A stretch of 64,000 nt of DNA from NCBI RefSeq assembly GCF_040564635.1, contig NZ_CP159837.1, positions 3,769,001 through 3,833,000 of the forward strand, written 5' to 3'. The notes under the pieces were generated by a model. It ran no database searches. It saw only the letters and a list, made by a program, of their open reading frames with translations, and was not told the DNA's origin. Shown here one piece after another: positions 16,934 to 26,553 of this stretch. The DNA comes from Planktothricoides raciborskii GIHE-MW2. GTDB taxonomy: Bacteria > Cyanobacteriota > Cyanobacteriia > Cyanobacteriales > Laspinemataceae. Made by a program: the position numbers and the translations under genes. Positions within the stretch are counted from its first letter, which is position 1. Each line of letters starts with the position of its first letter.

Positions 16934-17062
16934 TAGACAAGAAGGCAAAATTCGTTCAAAGCCCCCCGAAAATCCGCCATCGGTTGGGAGGTTCGATCTG
17001 TTATGCAAGCAAGAGGTCTAATAACTGGGCGATCGAATGAGTTGACAATTTTCTGGGTTAAA

Positions 17063-18739
17063 CTATTTTAAATTAGCCAAATTTTGCTGAAACCTAGCCA
17101 ATAAATTAGCTAAAAATTCTATTTCATACTGAGCCATCATCATCTCTTTTGATGGTTCAGGATTTTGGATGACAATCATCTGTCCTACTTTGATTTCATA
17201 GTCTTTTAAAGTAGCGAATGCTTGCTCGCTAAATCGCGTTAAATAGTCTTGGGCGGCATGATTGTAAGCTTCTATCAGTTGAGCGTGATAAGCTTCATTA
17301 GATAGGTTTGATTTTGAGGAATTTGCGGGTGATTTAGTTAAAATATAAGTAGCACCACCGGCAACCGCTGCCCCCACTGGACCGCCCAATAACCAACCTA
17401 ATCCAGTGGCGATCGCTGTTGGTAAACTACTCCGAGATTTTTGTCCTGATGGTTTGATAGAATCAGGAGGGGCAGGTAATAAAACCTGGGGCGGTTCGGG
17501 AAAAGAAATGTCAATTTCCCCCGGATGATTGATGGGAAAAAATTCACTGGCTTTCTTCACCCATTCCATAATTCCGGTTTGATATTTGCCAATTTCTGCT
17601 TGAAATTGTTCGGTTCGCCAAGTGTCAAATTTAGTGGTTTCTAAAGCTTTGGCTAGGTCGTTTTGATAGCGGTCTAATAATTTGGGTAAATATAGCCAAC
17701 TTTGAAAATCTGATAAGGCAGCTTCGATTCCTTGTTTAATCAGTTTTTCGGCTTTTTGTTGAATGGCAATTTTTTGCTGTTGTTTTTCTTGGGCAGTTGC
17801 TAATGATTGTAATGCCTCGGATTTTTTTGCTTTTAAAACTTCGCATATTTGATGCGCGATCGCCTCTATTCTAGATAAGGGTACAGTGTTTTTTTCTTGT
17901 TGGGCAGTGACAATCATTTGTAGGGCTGATTCAAACATAGATAAGCCACTGGTTTGCGCCGCAGCCACATCACCTTTGAGTTTAGCACGCAATGCGGGCA
18001 AGGCATCAACCCGATATAAATTACTCACTCCATCCGGCAAATCTGCCCGAAAACTTTCTGCCACAAACCGCATCCGGTTAGATACTTCTTTTTGCTCTTC
18101 GGGTTCTAGTAAATTGAGAAAATTAACCACAAATACTACCGTGTTAATCCCCCGATCTAATAGCCAATCTCGGAGATTTTCTCGTTCTCCCAAGGTCATC
18201 AGTTTCCGCCCATCTAAAAGCTGAATAATTAAATCTGCCCCTAAGAGGCGATCGCGCACTAAATTATCTTGGGCTTCCTGGTCATTAGTGCCTGGTAAAT
18301 CCAGAAATTCTACCCCAGTTTTCAAGAACGGATGGGGACAATAGACTTCTACGGATGCCACATCATCGCGCATTCTTCTGGCATCAGAAAGAATGGCATA
18401 ATCCTGGAGAATTTTAGTCCCCGGTTCGCGAATTTCTTGGCCATTAGTTAAAGTAATTTTAGTGGATAACTCTTGACCGTATTTTACCAGAATCGCCGCC
18501 CCAGTGGTGGGAATTAAATCAATGGGCAGAGTCTTTTCTCCCAGTAACGCATTCAGTAGGGTAGATTTGCCATAATTAAATGGCCCAAACACCGCAATTC
18601 TAAAAGCGGGATTTTCCAGAAACTCACCAAGGGCGATCGCATCTTTTCGCAGTTGGGCATATTGCTGCTTATCTAATAGACCAATGGCCGATTGCAGGGT
18701 ATGAATAAAATCCTGATTAATTTGCTGCTGTTTGATCAT
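17063..18739 (-). CDS. Dynamin-like GTPase (short form)
   Basis: The 558-residue protein carries a dynamin-type GTPase domain (about 45-260): P-loop GPFNYGKST (G1), TTGAAILVKYG (G2 region), DLPG (G3). At G4 it reads VVNFLN, so the usual Asp of N/T-K-x-D is Asn. The helical region (about 290-400) has many Lys/Gln residues; near 440-470 lies a Gly/Ala-rich hydrophobic stretch (TAIATGLGWLLGGPVGAAVA) that may insert in or associate with membrane, as the paddle does in bacterial dynamins. It remodels or guards membrane by GTP-driven assembly, by family. It lies on the same strand as a longer dynamin 405 bp upstream. Confidence 0.8.
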   Translation of the reverse strand: MIKQQQINQDFIHTLQSAIGLLDKQQYAQLRKDAIALGEFLENPAFRIAVFGPFNYGKSTLLNALLGEKTLPIDLIPTTGAAILVKYGQELSTKITLTNGQEIREPGTKILQDYAILSDARRMRDDVASVEVYCPHPFLKTGVEFLDLPGTNDQEAQDNLVRDRLLGADLIIQLLDGRKLMTLGERENLRDWLLDRGINTVVFVVNFLNLLEPEEQKEVSNRMRFVAESFRADLPDGVSNLYRVDALPALRAKLKGDVAAAQTSGLSMFESALQMIVTAQQEKNTVPLSRIEAIAHQICEVLKAKKSEALQSLATAQEKQQQKIAIQQKAEKLIKQGIEAALSDFQSWLYLPKLLDRYQNDLAKALETTKFDTWRTEQFQAEIGKYQTGIMEWVKKASEFFPINHPGEIDISFPEPPQVLLPAPPDSIKPSGQKSRSSLPTAIATGLGWLLGGPVGAAVAGGATYILTKSPANSSKSNLSNEAYHAQLIEAYNHAAQDYLTRFSEQAFATLKDYEIKVGQMIVIQNPEPSKEMMMAQYEIEFLANLLARFQQNLANLK

Positions 18740-18787
18740 AATTATTCAATTCAATATCCAAATTATCAAAAATATAATTTTTTCTTA

Positions 18788-18853
18788 GGGTGCGTTAGGC
18801 GGTCAAAAGGTTTCATATTTATTACCCTATATTACGATCCGCCGTAACGCACC
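18788..18853. repeat. gggtgcgttaggygg inverted-repeat element
   Basis: gggtgcgttaggcgg at 18788-18802 pairs with ccgccgtaacgcacc at 18839-18853 (14 of 15 pairs). A second copy lies at 21525-21589, and a half copy (ggtgcgttac) near 26821. Confidence 0.7.
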
Positions 18854-18886
18854 GAATATCTGAATTTGTGTACGATATTAGCTGTA

Positions 18887-19116
18887 GGGGCAATCCCCCC
18901 GTGGTTGCCCCTGCATTAATAGGACTTACGCACTAACCCTATATATAGGGGCAACCACCCTTCGACCCCCTTCGGCCCCCTTCGGCAGGTTCAGGACAGG
19001 CTTCGACAACGCTCAGGGCTCAGGACAGGCTTCGACCTCGCTCAGCTCAGGGTTCAGGGGCAACCACGGGGGGATTGCCCCTACAAAACCCTAAATATCA
19101 GCACCGTGCGTAAGTC
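18887..19116. repeat. Nested MITE-like inverted repeats
   Basis: A 29-bp inverted repeat (starting gtaggggcaatcccccc at 18887-18915, complement at 19054-19082) overlaps a second pair: gacttacgcac at 18923-18933 and gtgcgtaagtc at 19106-19116. Between them are repeated phrases of the type ggacaggcttcgac. No ORF is present. Confidence 0.65.
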
Positions 19117-19144
19117 GTAATTAAAACTAATGGCTACCCCAAAA

Positions 19145-21223
19145 TCAAGAAACCGCTACCAAAAACTCCTGATAAACTGTCTCAATATCCTGTGACTCTG
19201 AAGCTACGGTAGCCTCCAAGGTTTTCAACCGGGCTAATTCCGCCTCGCGATTAATTTCATAAGCTTCTTTTTGTTTCAGCAAATTATCTAACTCAGCTTT
19301 CCGAGATTGAATATCATCATTCACTCGTTCACTCACTTCGCGATCGTAAGTTTCAAAACATTCTTTAATCGCATTATAAACCGGCTGCCATTGCTGTTGC
19401 GCCACTTCTGGGAGATATTTGACTAACTCTTTTTTCGTCGCTTTGACTAATTCTTTCCGGGCTTGATCTGCTTGGAAAACTCCCACACCCAAAGCCAACA
19501 TTCCCAAACCCACAGGGCCGAGAACCATCCCCGTTGCCGCAGTAATTAAAGCCCCAATTCCCGCCACCGTAATTAAATTTAATAAGATATTTTGCCAGTC
19601 AAAACCAGCCCCAGCCATTGCCACTCCTGCCAAATTTCCCCGCGCTAAAGAAAACAAACCCATCGCCCATTTTGCCCAAGCAGGAGATTTATCTTCGGTG
19701 GTAGAACCGATCGCCGCTTTCACTTTTTGTCCGGTCAGTTTTTCCGAGATTTTATCGGTGACATTAGTATAATCTGTCCCGTACTTAGACGCACTCATGG
19801 ATAACTGTAAAAAAGCCGCGTCCATCTCTTTTTCTACGCTACGAGTCCAAGCGGCTAATTTATCGGTGACATATTGCTCAAAAGCTTTGGCTAACTGTTG
19901 TTCAAAGGCTGAACGTTTCCCCGCACTCAAGAAATCCAGAAACCGTAAATCTGGCTGATAGCGGAGAAAATCCGTTTCAAAAGTATCCCCCAATCCGAGA
20001 ATATAATCCCGGAAAGAATTAGCAATACTGCTGGCTTTTCGATCGCGCATGGTTCTAATCTCATTCTGGAAGCGATCGCGAATCTGATTTAGTTGCTCAA
20101 ACTCCGGTTCTACGGAGCTAATTTTCTCTTTTAATGCCTGGACATTTTCATTTAACAAAGGAATCCGCCGCTGGATGGCTTCCCGGACATAACTATTGGT
20201 TTGTCGGGCTAAAGTGCGGGCTTGACGAAATTCTGCGATCGCTCGTTCTTTAGTTAAAAAAGTATTCAGCGCCCCCAAAAACGGGGAAAATCCTGTTCCT
20301 TCCAACGAGGCATCAGGATTTTTAATCCGGCGTCGAAGTGCCTGAATTGAAGACAGTTCAAACACCCGCTCATCATAAATACTTTGTCCTTCTAGCTGAC
20401 AATATTCCGCCAAATTTGCGTGAAAAACCCGCCGGAGTCTATCCTCTGCTGCCGCCAATTCTTCCGCATCATCTGGGTCAATCAAACTTTCTTTCACTTG
20501 GTCCCAAGCATTGATTAAAAAGAAGACCGTTAACCCTCGGTCTTTAATATAGTTTTCTAAATAGCGGCGTTCGCCCAAAGTGCAAGGTTGTGACGCTCGC
20601 AAAACAAATAAAATCGCATGGCAATTATTAATATAACCCAGGGAAAGTTCGTTACGCGCTTCCGTATCATTCAGCCCCGGACTATCCACAATTTCCACCC
20701 CTTTTTGTAGCAACGGTAAGGGATATTCTACTACCGCATAATCTACATTAGGAAAAGCTTGCTTTTTCTCAGCTTCTAATCGTTTTGCCTCCGCTGGATC
20801 GATGGTATAGCGCTGTTTAAAGCTTTTAAAATCGATAGTTTCTGGGGCTGTGTTATCATTAAAATAAACGGTGACTTTTTTTTCAGATCCATAACGCAAT
20901 ACGGTTAATAACGCCGTGCAAGGATTCACATCACTGGGCAGTAAATTTTCCCCAATTAGGGCATTTAAAAATGTACTTTTTCCCCGTTTCATATCCCCTA
21001 ACACCAGCAGTCTAAAAACCCCTTGACTTAAGTTTTTACTGGCTTTGGTCAAATCACCGATTTCTCGTTCCAACCCTAAACGCCCGGATTTTGTATCACT
21101 TTCGGTTTCTGAACGGGTTAAAGTAGCGGCTATTTCTGCCAAAGAATCAGCGATCGCCCCACGGACTTTAGCCACCTTATCCAAATCATTGATAAACTTG
21201 TTGCTTTCAATTTGATAACTCAT
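19145..21223 (-). CDS. Bacterial dynamin-like protein, BDLP type
   Basis: This 692-residue protein matches the length and design of Nostoc punctiforme BDLP (about 693 residues). The GTPase domain has G1 GDMKRGKSTFLNALIGE (about 75), NPCTALLTVLRYG (G2), DSPGLNDTEARNELSLGYIN (G3 region, about 185) and NAWD (G4, about 240). Long helical neck/trunk segments follow (about 330-510), then a hydrophobic hairpin paddle (about 545-590; ILLNLITVAGIGALITAATG, LGPVGLGMLALGVGV), then a final helix bundle. BDLP binds membrane through the paddle and tubulates it on GTP binding. A paralogue lies at 26950-29025 on the same strand; between them is the RTX gene in repeat arrays, so the pair may once have been adjacent. 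Confidence 0.92.
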   Translation of the reverse strand: MSYQIESNKFINDLDKVAKVRGAIADSLAEIAATLTRSETESDTKSGRLGLEREIGDLTKASKNLSQGVFRLLVLGDMKRGKSTFLNALIGENLLPSDVNPCTALLTVLRYGSEKKVTVYFNDNTAPETIDFKSFKQRYTIDPAEAKRLEAEKKQAFPNVDYAVVEYPLPLLQKGVEIVDSPGLNDTEARNELSLGYINNCHAILFVLRASQPCTLGERRYLENYIKDRGLTVFFLINAWDQVKESLIDPDDAEELAAAEDRLRRVFHANLAEYCQLEGQSIYDERVFELSSIQALRRRIKNPDASLEGTGFSPFLGALNTFLTKERAIAEFRQARTLARQTNSYVREAIQRRIPLLNENVQALKEKISSVEPEFEQLNQIRDRFQNEIRTMRDRKASSIANSFRDYILGLGDTFETDFLRYQPDLRFLDFLSAGKRSAFEQQLAKAFEQYVTDKLAAWTRSVEKEMDAAFLQLSMSASKYGTDYTNVTDKISEKLTGQKVKAAIGSTTEDKSPAWAKWAMGLFSLARGNLAGVAMAGAGFDWQNILLNLITVAGIGALITAATGMVLGPVGLGMLALGVGVFQADQARKELVKATKKELVKYLPEVAQQQWQPVYNAIKECFETYDREVSERVNDDIQSRKAELDNLLKQKEAYEINREAELARLKTLEATVASESQDIETVYQEFLVAVS

Positions 21224-21299
21224 AGGAATTGTGTTCTAAACATCACCAACACAGCACATTTGAGGTCTGAAATCCAATCTAGCATAAAATTAGCTGAGA

Positions 21300-21500
21300 T
21301 CGCCGGGGTTCAGAAACCGGGTTTCTTTAGATCATCTCTGTCACTCAACCAACACTCTCATAGAAACCCGGTTTCTTTCCTGGGGGCAAACAGGCGATCG
21401 CGCATGGTGAGAGAACCGGGTTTCTTGAGATCATCTCTGTAACTCAACCAAAACTTTCATAGAAACCCGGTTTCTTTCCTAGGGGCAAACAGGCGATCGC
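21300..21500. repeat. Two units of the AGAAACC(C/G)GGTTTCT array
   Basis: Each unit of about 100 bp holds a palindrome agaaaccgggtttct, a spacer (agatcatctctgtNactcaaccaa...), a second palindrome agaaacccggtttct, then ggggcaaacaggcgatcgcgc. The same unit is arrayed at 22085-22790. Confidence 0.85.
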
Positions 21501-21524
21501 GCTTATGTTTAGGTCAACCCAGTA

Positions 21525-21589
21525 GGGTGCGTTAGGTGGGAAAAATCTGGGGAAATATTCGTTAATTTATTTGTCCACCGTAACGCACC
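21525..21589. repeat. gggtgcgttaggygg inverted-repeat element, copy 2
   Basis: gggtgcgttaggtgg (21525-21539) is perfectly complementary to ccaccgtaacgcacc (21575-21589). It is the same family as 18788-18853. Confidence 0.7.
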
Positions 21590-21676
21590 ATTAATTTTTG
21601 GCATGATCTTCAACGATAAGAAAACCGAGAGAATGCGACGCTAACCTGAAAAAATAGATTCCCGCCTTCGCGGGAA

Positions 21677-21760
21677 TGACAAGTATTGCTGACTGGTTCT
21701 GACAAGTATTGCTGACTGGTTCTGACAAGTATTGCTGACTGGTTCTGACAAGTATTGTTT
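21677..21760. repeat. 23-bp tandem repeat, 3.6 copies
   Basis: The unit tgacaagtattgctgactgg plus ttc starts at 21677, 21700 and 21723, and a partial copy starts at 21746. The copies are identical, so expansion is recent. Confidence 0.85.
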
Positions 21761-21849
21761 ACTAATCCCGATTTCTGGCGGTTAAGGTTTCAATGCTATA
21801 ATGTATCTAGACGGTTTGGATTCGGTTGTTTATATCCATCGATATCACC

Positions 21850-22077
21850 ATGAAAAGTATTGATATTAACCAAGCATTACCGCAAATATCTGATCTTTTG
21901 GATATGGCTTTTTCCGGTGAAGAGATTATTATTACGAATCAGAATCAGCAAAAGATTAAAATTTCTGCTATTTCTGTAAACTCTCAGCGTCCACCTTTGT
22001 TTGGCAGCGATCGCGATCGCATTTTCATCGCCGATGATTTTGATGAACCTCTCGATGATTTTCAGGAATATATGTAA
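21850..22077 (+). CDS. Phd/YefM-like antitoxin, orphan
   Basis: The 75-residue protein (MKSIDINQALPQISDLLDMA, then FSGEEIIITNQNQQKIKISA, then an acidic tail ending DEPLDDFQEYM) has the compact N-terminal fold and acidic C-terminus of Phd/YefM-type antitoxins, which bind DNA with the N-terminus and block a toxin with the tail. In relatives a PIN toxin overlaps the stop codon; here repeats start within 10 bp of the stop and no toxin is found. I start at ATG 21850; an in-frame TTG at 21826 has no better support. A TATAAT at 21797-21802 may be its -10 box. It may have lost its toxin to the repeat expansion. Confidence 0.65.
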   Translation: MKSIDINQALPQISDLLDMAFSGEEIIITNQNQQKIKISAISVNSQRPPLFGSDRDRIFIADDFDEPLDDFQEYM

Positions 22078-23175
22078 TGCGCTTTATTTTCGAGATTAGA
22101 AACCGGGTTTCTTTTCTAAAATTTCGGGTTAATTGCCAAAATTGTCCCAGAAACCCGGTTTCTTGTTGGCGATCGCGCTTAGGTTGAGAAACCGGGTTTC
22201 TTTAGATCATCTCTGTGACTCAACCAAAACTTTCATAGAAACCCGGTTTCTTTCCTGGGGGCAAACAGGCGATCGCGCTTATGTTGAGTTGAGAAACCGG
22301 GTTTCTTTAGATCATCTCTGTGACTCAACCAAAACTTTCATAGAAACCCGGTTTCTTTCTTGGGGGCAAACAGGCGATCGCGCTTAGGTTGAGAAACCGG
22401 GTTTCTTTAGATCATCTCTGTGACTCAACCAAAACTTTCATAGAAACCCGGTTTCTTTCCTGGGGACAAACGGGCGATCGCGCTTATGTTGAGAAACCGG
22501 GTTTCTTTAGATAATCTCTGTGACGCAACCAACATTGTCATAGAAACCCGGTTTCTTTCCTGGGGACAAACAGGCGATCGCGCTTAGGTTCAGAAACCGG
22601 GTTTCTTTAGATCATCTCTGTCACTCAACCAAGAAACCGGGTTTCTTTAAGAAACCCGGTTTCTGACCCGGTTTCTTTCCTGGGGGCAAACAGGCGATCG
22701 CGCTTAGGTTGAGAAACCGGGTTTCTTGAGATCATCTCTGTGACTCAACCAAAACTTTCATAGAAACCCGGTTTCTTTCCTGGGGATCGATCGATTGTCA
22801 TGGTTCGCCCCTAAAAATTTTAGCTTTTTTTAACTTTTTCGGCTTTTCATTTTTGCGTAAGTGGGTTAATATACTTGTCAAGCCAGATAAATGATTATTC
22901 GGTTATGGCGATCGCTCTTCAAACAGCGTAAAGCCTAAGATCCAAAACGCTGTACGGTTGTGAGTATCGACAGCTAGTTATTTTCCATAAACTAAATAGT
23001 TAAATCGCCAAGTCTGTGACGAATGTGAGTTTCGCGGGACTGGGGAAGGTGGCTAAAGAACCGAGTTTTTCCAGGGATATTACTTCGGTAAATTTGCTTT
23101 GCCAAAAAACCCGGTTTCTGAATACCTCCAGCTTTTTATGTTTGTCAATCAGTAGCTTGGTGAGGAATTGAGATT
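22078..23175. other. Array of palindromic repeats and RTX leader
   Basis: The first 710 bp are the palindrome array; the remaining about 385 bp lead to the RTX gene and contain one more palindrome half (aacccggtttctg near 23108-23120). No gene is supported. Confidence 0.6.
22085..22790. repeat. Minisatellite array of AGAAACC(C/G)GGTTTCT units
   Basis: About seven units follow each other; the internal landmark gatcgcgctt recurs at 22171, 22271, 22376, 22476, 22576 and 22696, giving unit lengths of 100, 105, 100, 100 and 120 bp. Each unit has two palindromes, a conserved spacer (gatcatctctgtgactcaac) and a HIP1 site. The longer last interval has an extra palindrome cluster (22630-22670). This is not a CRISPR: the unit is itself repeated with no unique spacers. 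Confidence 0.9.
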
Positions 23176-26100
23176 ATGAAATCGCTGACAAGTGATGCTG
23201 AATTGTTGAATGTTCAAGTGTCAGATGCGCTGCAAGATGTTGAGAATTCCCTGAAAAGTTTTGCCACCGAAGGGGATTATGATGCCAAAATGCAAGGGAT
23301 ATTTGGCGATCGCCTGGATGGGGAAAAAGCACGAGTTTTGGCAGCATCTTGGGTCGCTGGAGATTTTAGCGCTTTTCCGGCGATCGAGGTTCGGGACTCC
23401 GCTGAGATTAATGGCGCATGGGGGGCTTTTGCCCAAGCTACGGGCAAGATTTATCTGTCGCGGGAGTTGGTGAACGCGGGAGATGTAGGGGCGATCGGCT
23501 CTGTTCTCCTAGAGGAATATGGACATTATATAGATGCACAGGTGAATTATGAAGATGCACTAGGGGATGAGGGGGCACTTTTTGCCGCTTGGGTTGAAGG
23601 TCAGCCATTGAATGAGTCGGACATCTTGACCCTGAAAGCTGAAGATGATTCGGCGGTGGTGGTTTTGGATGGGCAAGAGGTGAGTATTGAGCAAAATATC
23701 TATAAACCTGGGACTAACGAAGATGACGTAATGTCAGGAACAGATGAAGCTGAGACGTTTGACACTGGAGAGGGAAATGATATCGTCTATGCTGGTGGTG
23801 GTGATGATAGTATATGGACTGGACCGGGGAACGATACAATCTATTGTGGAGATGGGAATGATAAAGTAATTAATGGAACTTCAGGCAAGAAAACTTTGTT
23901 TGGCGAAAATGGCGATGATTTACTGGAGGCTCTGCAGGAGGGTGGCTACCTGGATGGTGGACCTGGAAATGACGTATTAAGAGGCAACATAGGCAATGAT
24001 ACTCTCATCGGTGGCGATGGCTTTAATGTTTATGCGGGTGGAACTGGTGATGACATTTATACTGTAGATACAAATTCTAACGGCGGACGTATATGGGAAG
24101 AAGACGGTGGCAATGATACTTTAATCCTTGAGGGCGGCGGTACAATTTCATTAGCGCCCATACAAAACGGAATCATGGGATTGGGGCGACACTTTACCAC
24201 ATTACATATAGATTTAAACCAAGATGGGATTTCTGATTCTGGGGGGTATGGGATAAATTTAGAGATAGCAGGTTTTTTTTCAAGTGACGAGGCAACAATC
24301 TGTGAGCCTGGTATTGGTTTCATTGAAACAGTAGGGAATGTTTCTGGTCAGCAGATTTTGGATTATTTTTGCCAGAAAAAAAACACTCCCACCATATCGA
24401 TTTCTCCTCCCATTACTAAAACCAAAGAAGGCGATCCACCATTATCGTTTGAAATCAAGTTGACAGAAGCCAGCGATCAAATAGTAACAGTCAACTACAG
24501 GACAGAAGATGGTACTTCGACTAACCCTAGATTCAATGCGAAGCAGGGTGAAGACTACAACTTTGCTAGTGGTCAGGTTGTTTTTACCCCAGGAACAACT
24601 AGCCAAAAAATAAGCGTTGCTACCAAGTACGACAAAGAGCCAGAGAGTCCAGGAGGAGAAGAATTCTACATAAAACTTGAACCAACCAATGCAAAACTTC
24701 CCTCGCCAGATTATCACGCGACTGTTTATATCTCTGATGGGGCAGACCAAAATAGACTCACAGACGAAGAAAAAAAATCATACAATAAAAGTGCTTTTTG
24801 GTTGGCACAGGGAGGAAATGGTTGTCTGGTATTATCTGAAATACTATTCAAAACTCCCGGAATGCAATATGAAGCAATAGGTTTCCGGATAATTGGATGG
24901 GCTCTTCTGTCAGCCAGTTTCTACTACGGTAAGTTAGCACTAGACCCCCCCGATCCCAATTTCACAACGATCGCCGAACCAATTACCCCTTCTCTATCTC
25001 AACAACCATTTACCGCCAGTGATTTGGGCAGCCAACAACTCGCCGATGCTGCTAATGCAATGATAGCGAATCAAACCCAATGGATTGGTGTTGCTCAAGC
25101 CTTACAAACATCCCTCGATCGCGCTGATGGTGCCGTTGCTGCTGGGGATGAAGCTTGGCAAAAACAACAAGAACAAGCCGCGCAAAAATATACCCTAGCA
25201 CTAGGAGCATTAACAGACCCTCAACCTCAACTGTTTGCTGACTTCTTCAATGCCTATCAAGCTGCTGGACTTCCGGCCATAAATCTTACGGTTAGCGATG
25301 TAATTGATTATCAAAATCAGCTTCGCGCCAACGGTTTATCCCCCGAAATGTTACAAACCCTGACGGAACTCGGTGCCGATAGCGTCACCCAACAAGAGAT
25401 TCTGCAAAATCTTTTAACCATCGATCCCAATCAAGTCGTCTCTATGGGTGGAGGTGTTTTCCCCAATGCCCTAATAGATAACTCCTTCAGAGATTCTATC
25501 ATTGCCAGCGCCGCCGCATTCGACCAAGGAATCATCGGCGCAGGTTTCACTGACGGAGTTGTTGCTATCACCATACCCACCCCTAACGTCACTAGCAATG
25601 GTCTTGCCACCGGACTACCGCCAAATGCCAACATTCCCGACACCAATCTAATCACCCTCACCGATGGCCCTGATACTGCCCTTCCCACCGTAGCAGCCGG
25701 TCAACAAATTCTCGGCTTATCCGGTCAAGATAACCTCACTGGCACCACCGCCGCCGATCAGATTAACGGCAACCAAGGAACAGATACCATCAACGGTTCT
25801 AATGGCGATGACACTTTATGGGGTGGCAAAGGTTCAGATCAGATTGATGGTGGCGCGGACAATGATTTAATCTATGGCAACAAAGATAACGACATTCTCA
25901 ATGGTGGAGACGGTAACGACACCCTGCATGGTGGGCAACGCCGGGATATTTTAACCGGAGGTGCCGGTGACGATATCCTCGCGGGAGAAATCGGTCAAGA
26001 CATTCTCACAGGTGACGCGGGAAATGATACTTTTATCCTAGCCGGAGGAGAAGCAGCAGCCCTGAGTTTGCCACAGGCTGATGTAATTATGGACTTTACC

Positions 26101-26289
26101 CTAGGGGATAAAATTGGTCTGGCTGGTGGTTTGGCTTTTGCTGACCTGACCTTAGAAACGATTAGCCTAAGTTTGAATAGTGCCGCCGCAATTACCGCCA
26201 CTGCCTTGAAAGTCGGTGAGAATTATTTAGGGATTGTTGCTGGTATTGCTCCGGCTACTTTGACCGCTGATGTTTTTGTCGGTGTGTAG
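23176..26289 (+). CDS. Large RTX calcium-binding protein with Calx-beta domain
   Basis: The 1037-residue protein begins with a domain (about 1-175) in which LLEEYGHYID resembles the HExxH-like segment of cyanobacterial secreted proteins, though the zinc motif is degenerate (EEYGH). Next are RTX nonapeptides (about 185-300; GGGDDSIWTGPGNDTIYCGD), a Calx-beta domain (about 405-520; YRTEDGTS, GEDYNFASGQVVFTPGTTSQ), a helical middle (about 600-800) and a second RTX block (about 850-955; LNGGDGNDTLHGGQ). It ends with the usual RTX C-terminus. There is no signal peptide, as expected for type I secretion. Repeat arrays lie on both sides, between two dynamin paralogues, suggesting insertion. The substrate or role is unknown; adhesion or S-layer is typical. 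Confidence 0.88.
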   Translation: MKSLTSDAELLNVQVSDALQDVENSLKSFATEGDYDAKMQGIFGDRLDGEKARVLAASWVAGDFSAFPAIEVRDSAEINGAWGAFAQATGKIYLSRELVNAGDVGAIGSVLLEEYGHYIDAQVNYEDALGDEGALFAAWVEGQPLNESDILTLKAEDDSAVVVLDGQEVSIEQNIYKPGTNEDDVMSGTDEAETFDTGEGNDIVYAGGGDDSIWTGPGNDTIYCGDGNDKVINGTSGKKTLFGENGDDLLEALQEGGYLDGGPGNDVLRGNIGNDTLIGGDGFNVYAGGTGDDIYTVDTNSNGGRIWEEDGGNDTLILEGGGTISLAPIQNGIMGLGRHFTTLHIDLNQDGISDSGGYGINLEIAGFFSSDEATICEPGIGFIETVGNVSGQQILDYFCQKKNTPTISISPPITKTKEGDPPLSFEIKLTEASDQIVTVNYRTEDGTSTNPRFNAKQGEDYNFASGQVVFTPGTTSQKISVATKYDKEPESPGGEEFYIKLEPTNAKLPSPDYHATVYISDGADQNRLTDEEKKSYNKSAFWLAQGGNGCLVLSEILFKTPGMQYEAIGFRIIGWALLSASFYYGKLALDPPDPNFTTIAEPITPSLSQQPFTASDLGSQQLADAANAMIANQTQWIGVAQALQTSLDRADGAVAAGDEAWQKQQEQAAQKYTLALGALTDPQPQLFADFFNAYQAAGLPAINLTVSDVIDYQNQLRANGLSPEMLQTLTELGADSVTQQEILQNLLTIDPNQVVSMGGGVFPNALIDNSFRDSIIASAAAFDQGIIGAGFTDGVVAITIPTPNVTSNGLATGLPPNANIPDTNLITLTDGPDTALPTVAAGQQILGLSGQDNLTGTTAADQINGNQGTDTINGSNGDDTLWGGKGSDQIDGGADNDLIYGNKDNDILNGGDGNDTLHGGQRRDILTGGAGDDILAGEIGQDILTGDAGNDTFILAGGEAAALSLPQADVIMDFTLGDKIGLAGGLAFADLTLETISLSLNSAAAITATALKVGENYLGIVAGIAPATLTADVFVGV

Positions 26290-26297
26290 AATAAATC

Positions 26298-26540
26298 AGA
26301 AACCGGGTTTCTTAACCAAGATTTTGGTTGTAGGGGCGAAGATTGTCACAGAAACCCGGTTTCTAGGTTATCTGCTTAGACTCAGAAACCGGGTTTCTTC
26401 TGTGAATGCCACAGATAACTGTGATATGCCGAAAAGAAACCCGGTTTCTAGGTTATCTGCTTAGACTCAGAAACCGGGTTTCTTCTGTGGATGCCACAGA
26501 TAACTGTGATATGCGGATGCATAAACCCGGTTTCTCCGGT
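26298..26540. repeat. Cluster of AGAAACC(C/G)GGTTTCT palindromes
   Basis: Six palindromes are present; a unit of about 85 bp (palindrome, aggttatctgcttagactc, palindrome, tctgtgNatgccacagataa) is repeated twice. It is a different spacer from the 22-kb array, so the palindrome travels with different partners. Confidence 0.85.
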
Positions 26541-26553
26541 TAAAAGCCCAAGA

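Larger units (their letters stand above)
18740..19144. other. Intergenic region packed with inverted repeats
   Basis: It contains the gggtgcgttagg element (18788-18853) and the nested repeats at 18887-19116. No gene is supported. Confidence 0.6.
21224..21849. other. Repeat-filled intergenic region
   Basis: This 626-bp stretch contains two copies of the about 100-bp palindrome unit (21300-21500), the second gggtgcgttagg element (21525-21589), a hairpin gattcccgccttcgcggga (21658-21676), and 3.6 copies of a 23-bp tandem repeat (21677-21760). TATAAT at 21797-21802 is a possible -10 box for the antitoxin gene. Confidence 0.6.

Noticed and set aside
22085-22790. Regularly spaced repeats that look like a CRISPR array
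   Set aside because: The sequences between the palindromes are themselves repeated in every unit; there are no unique spacers and no cas genes.
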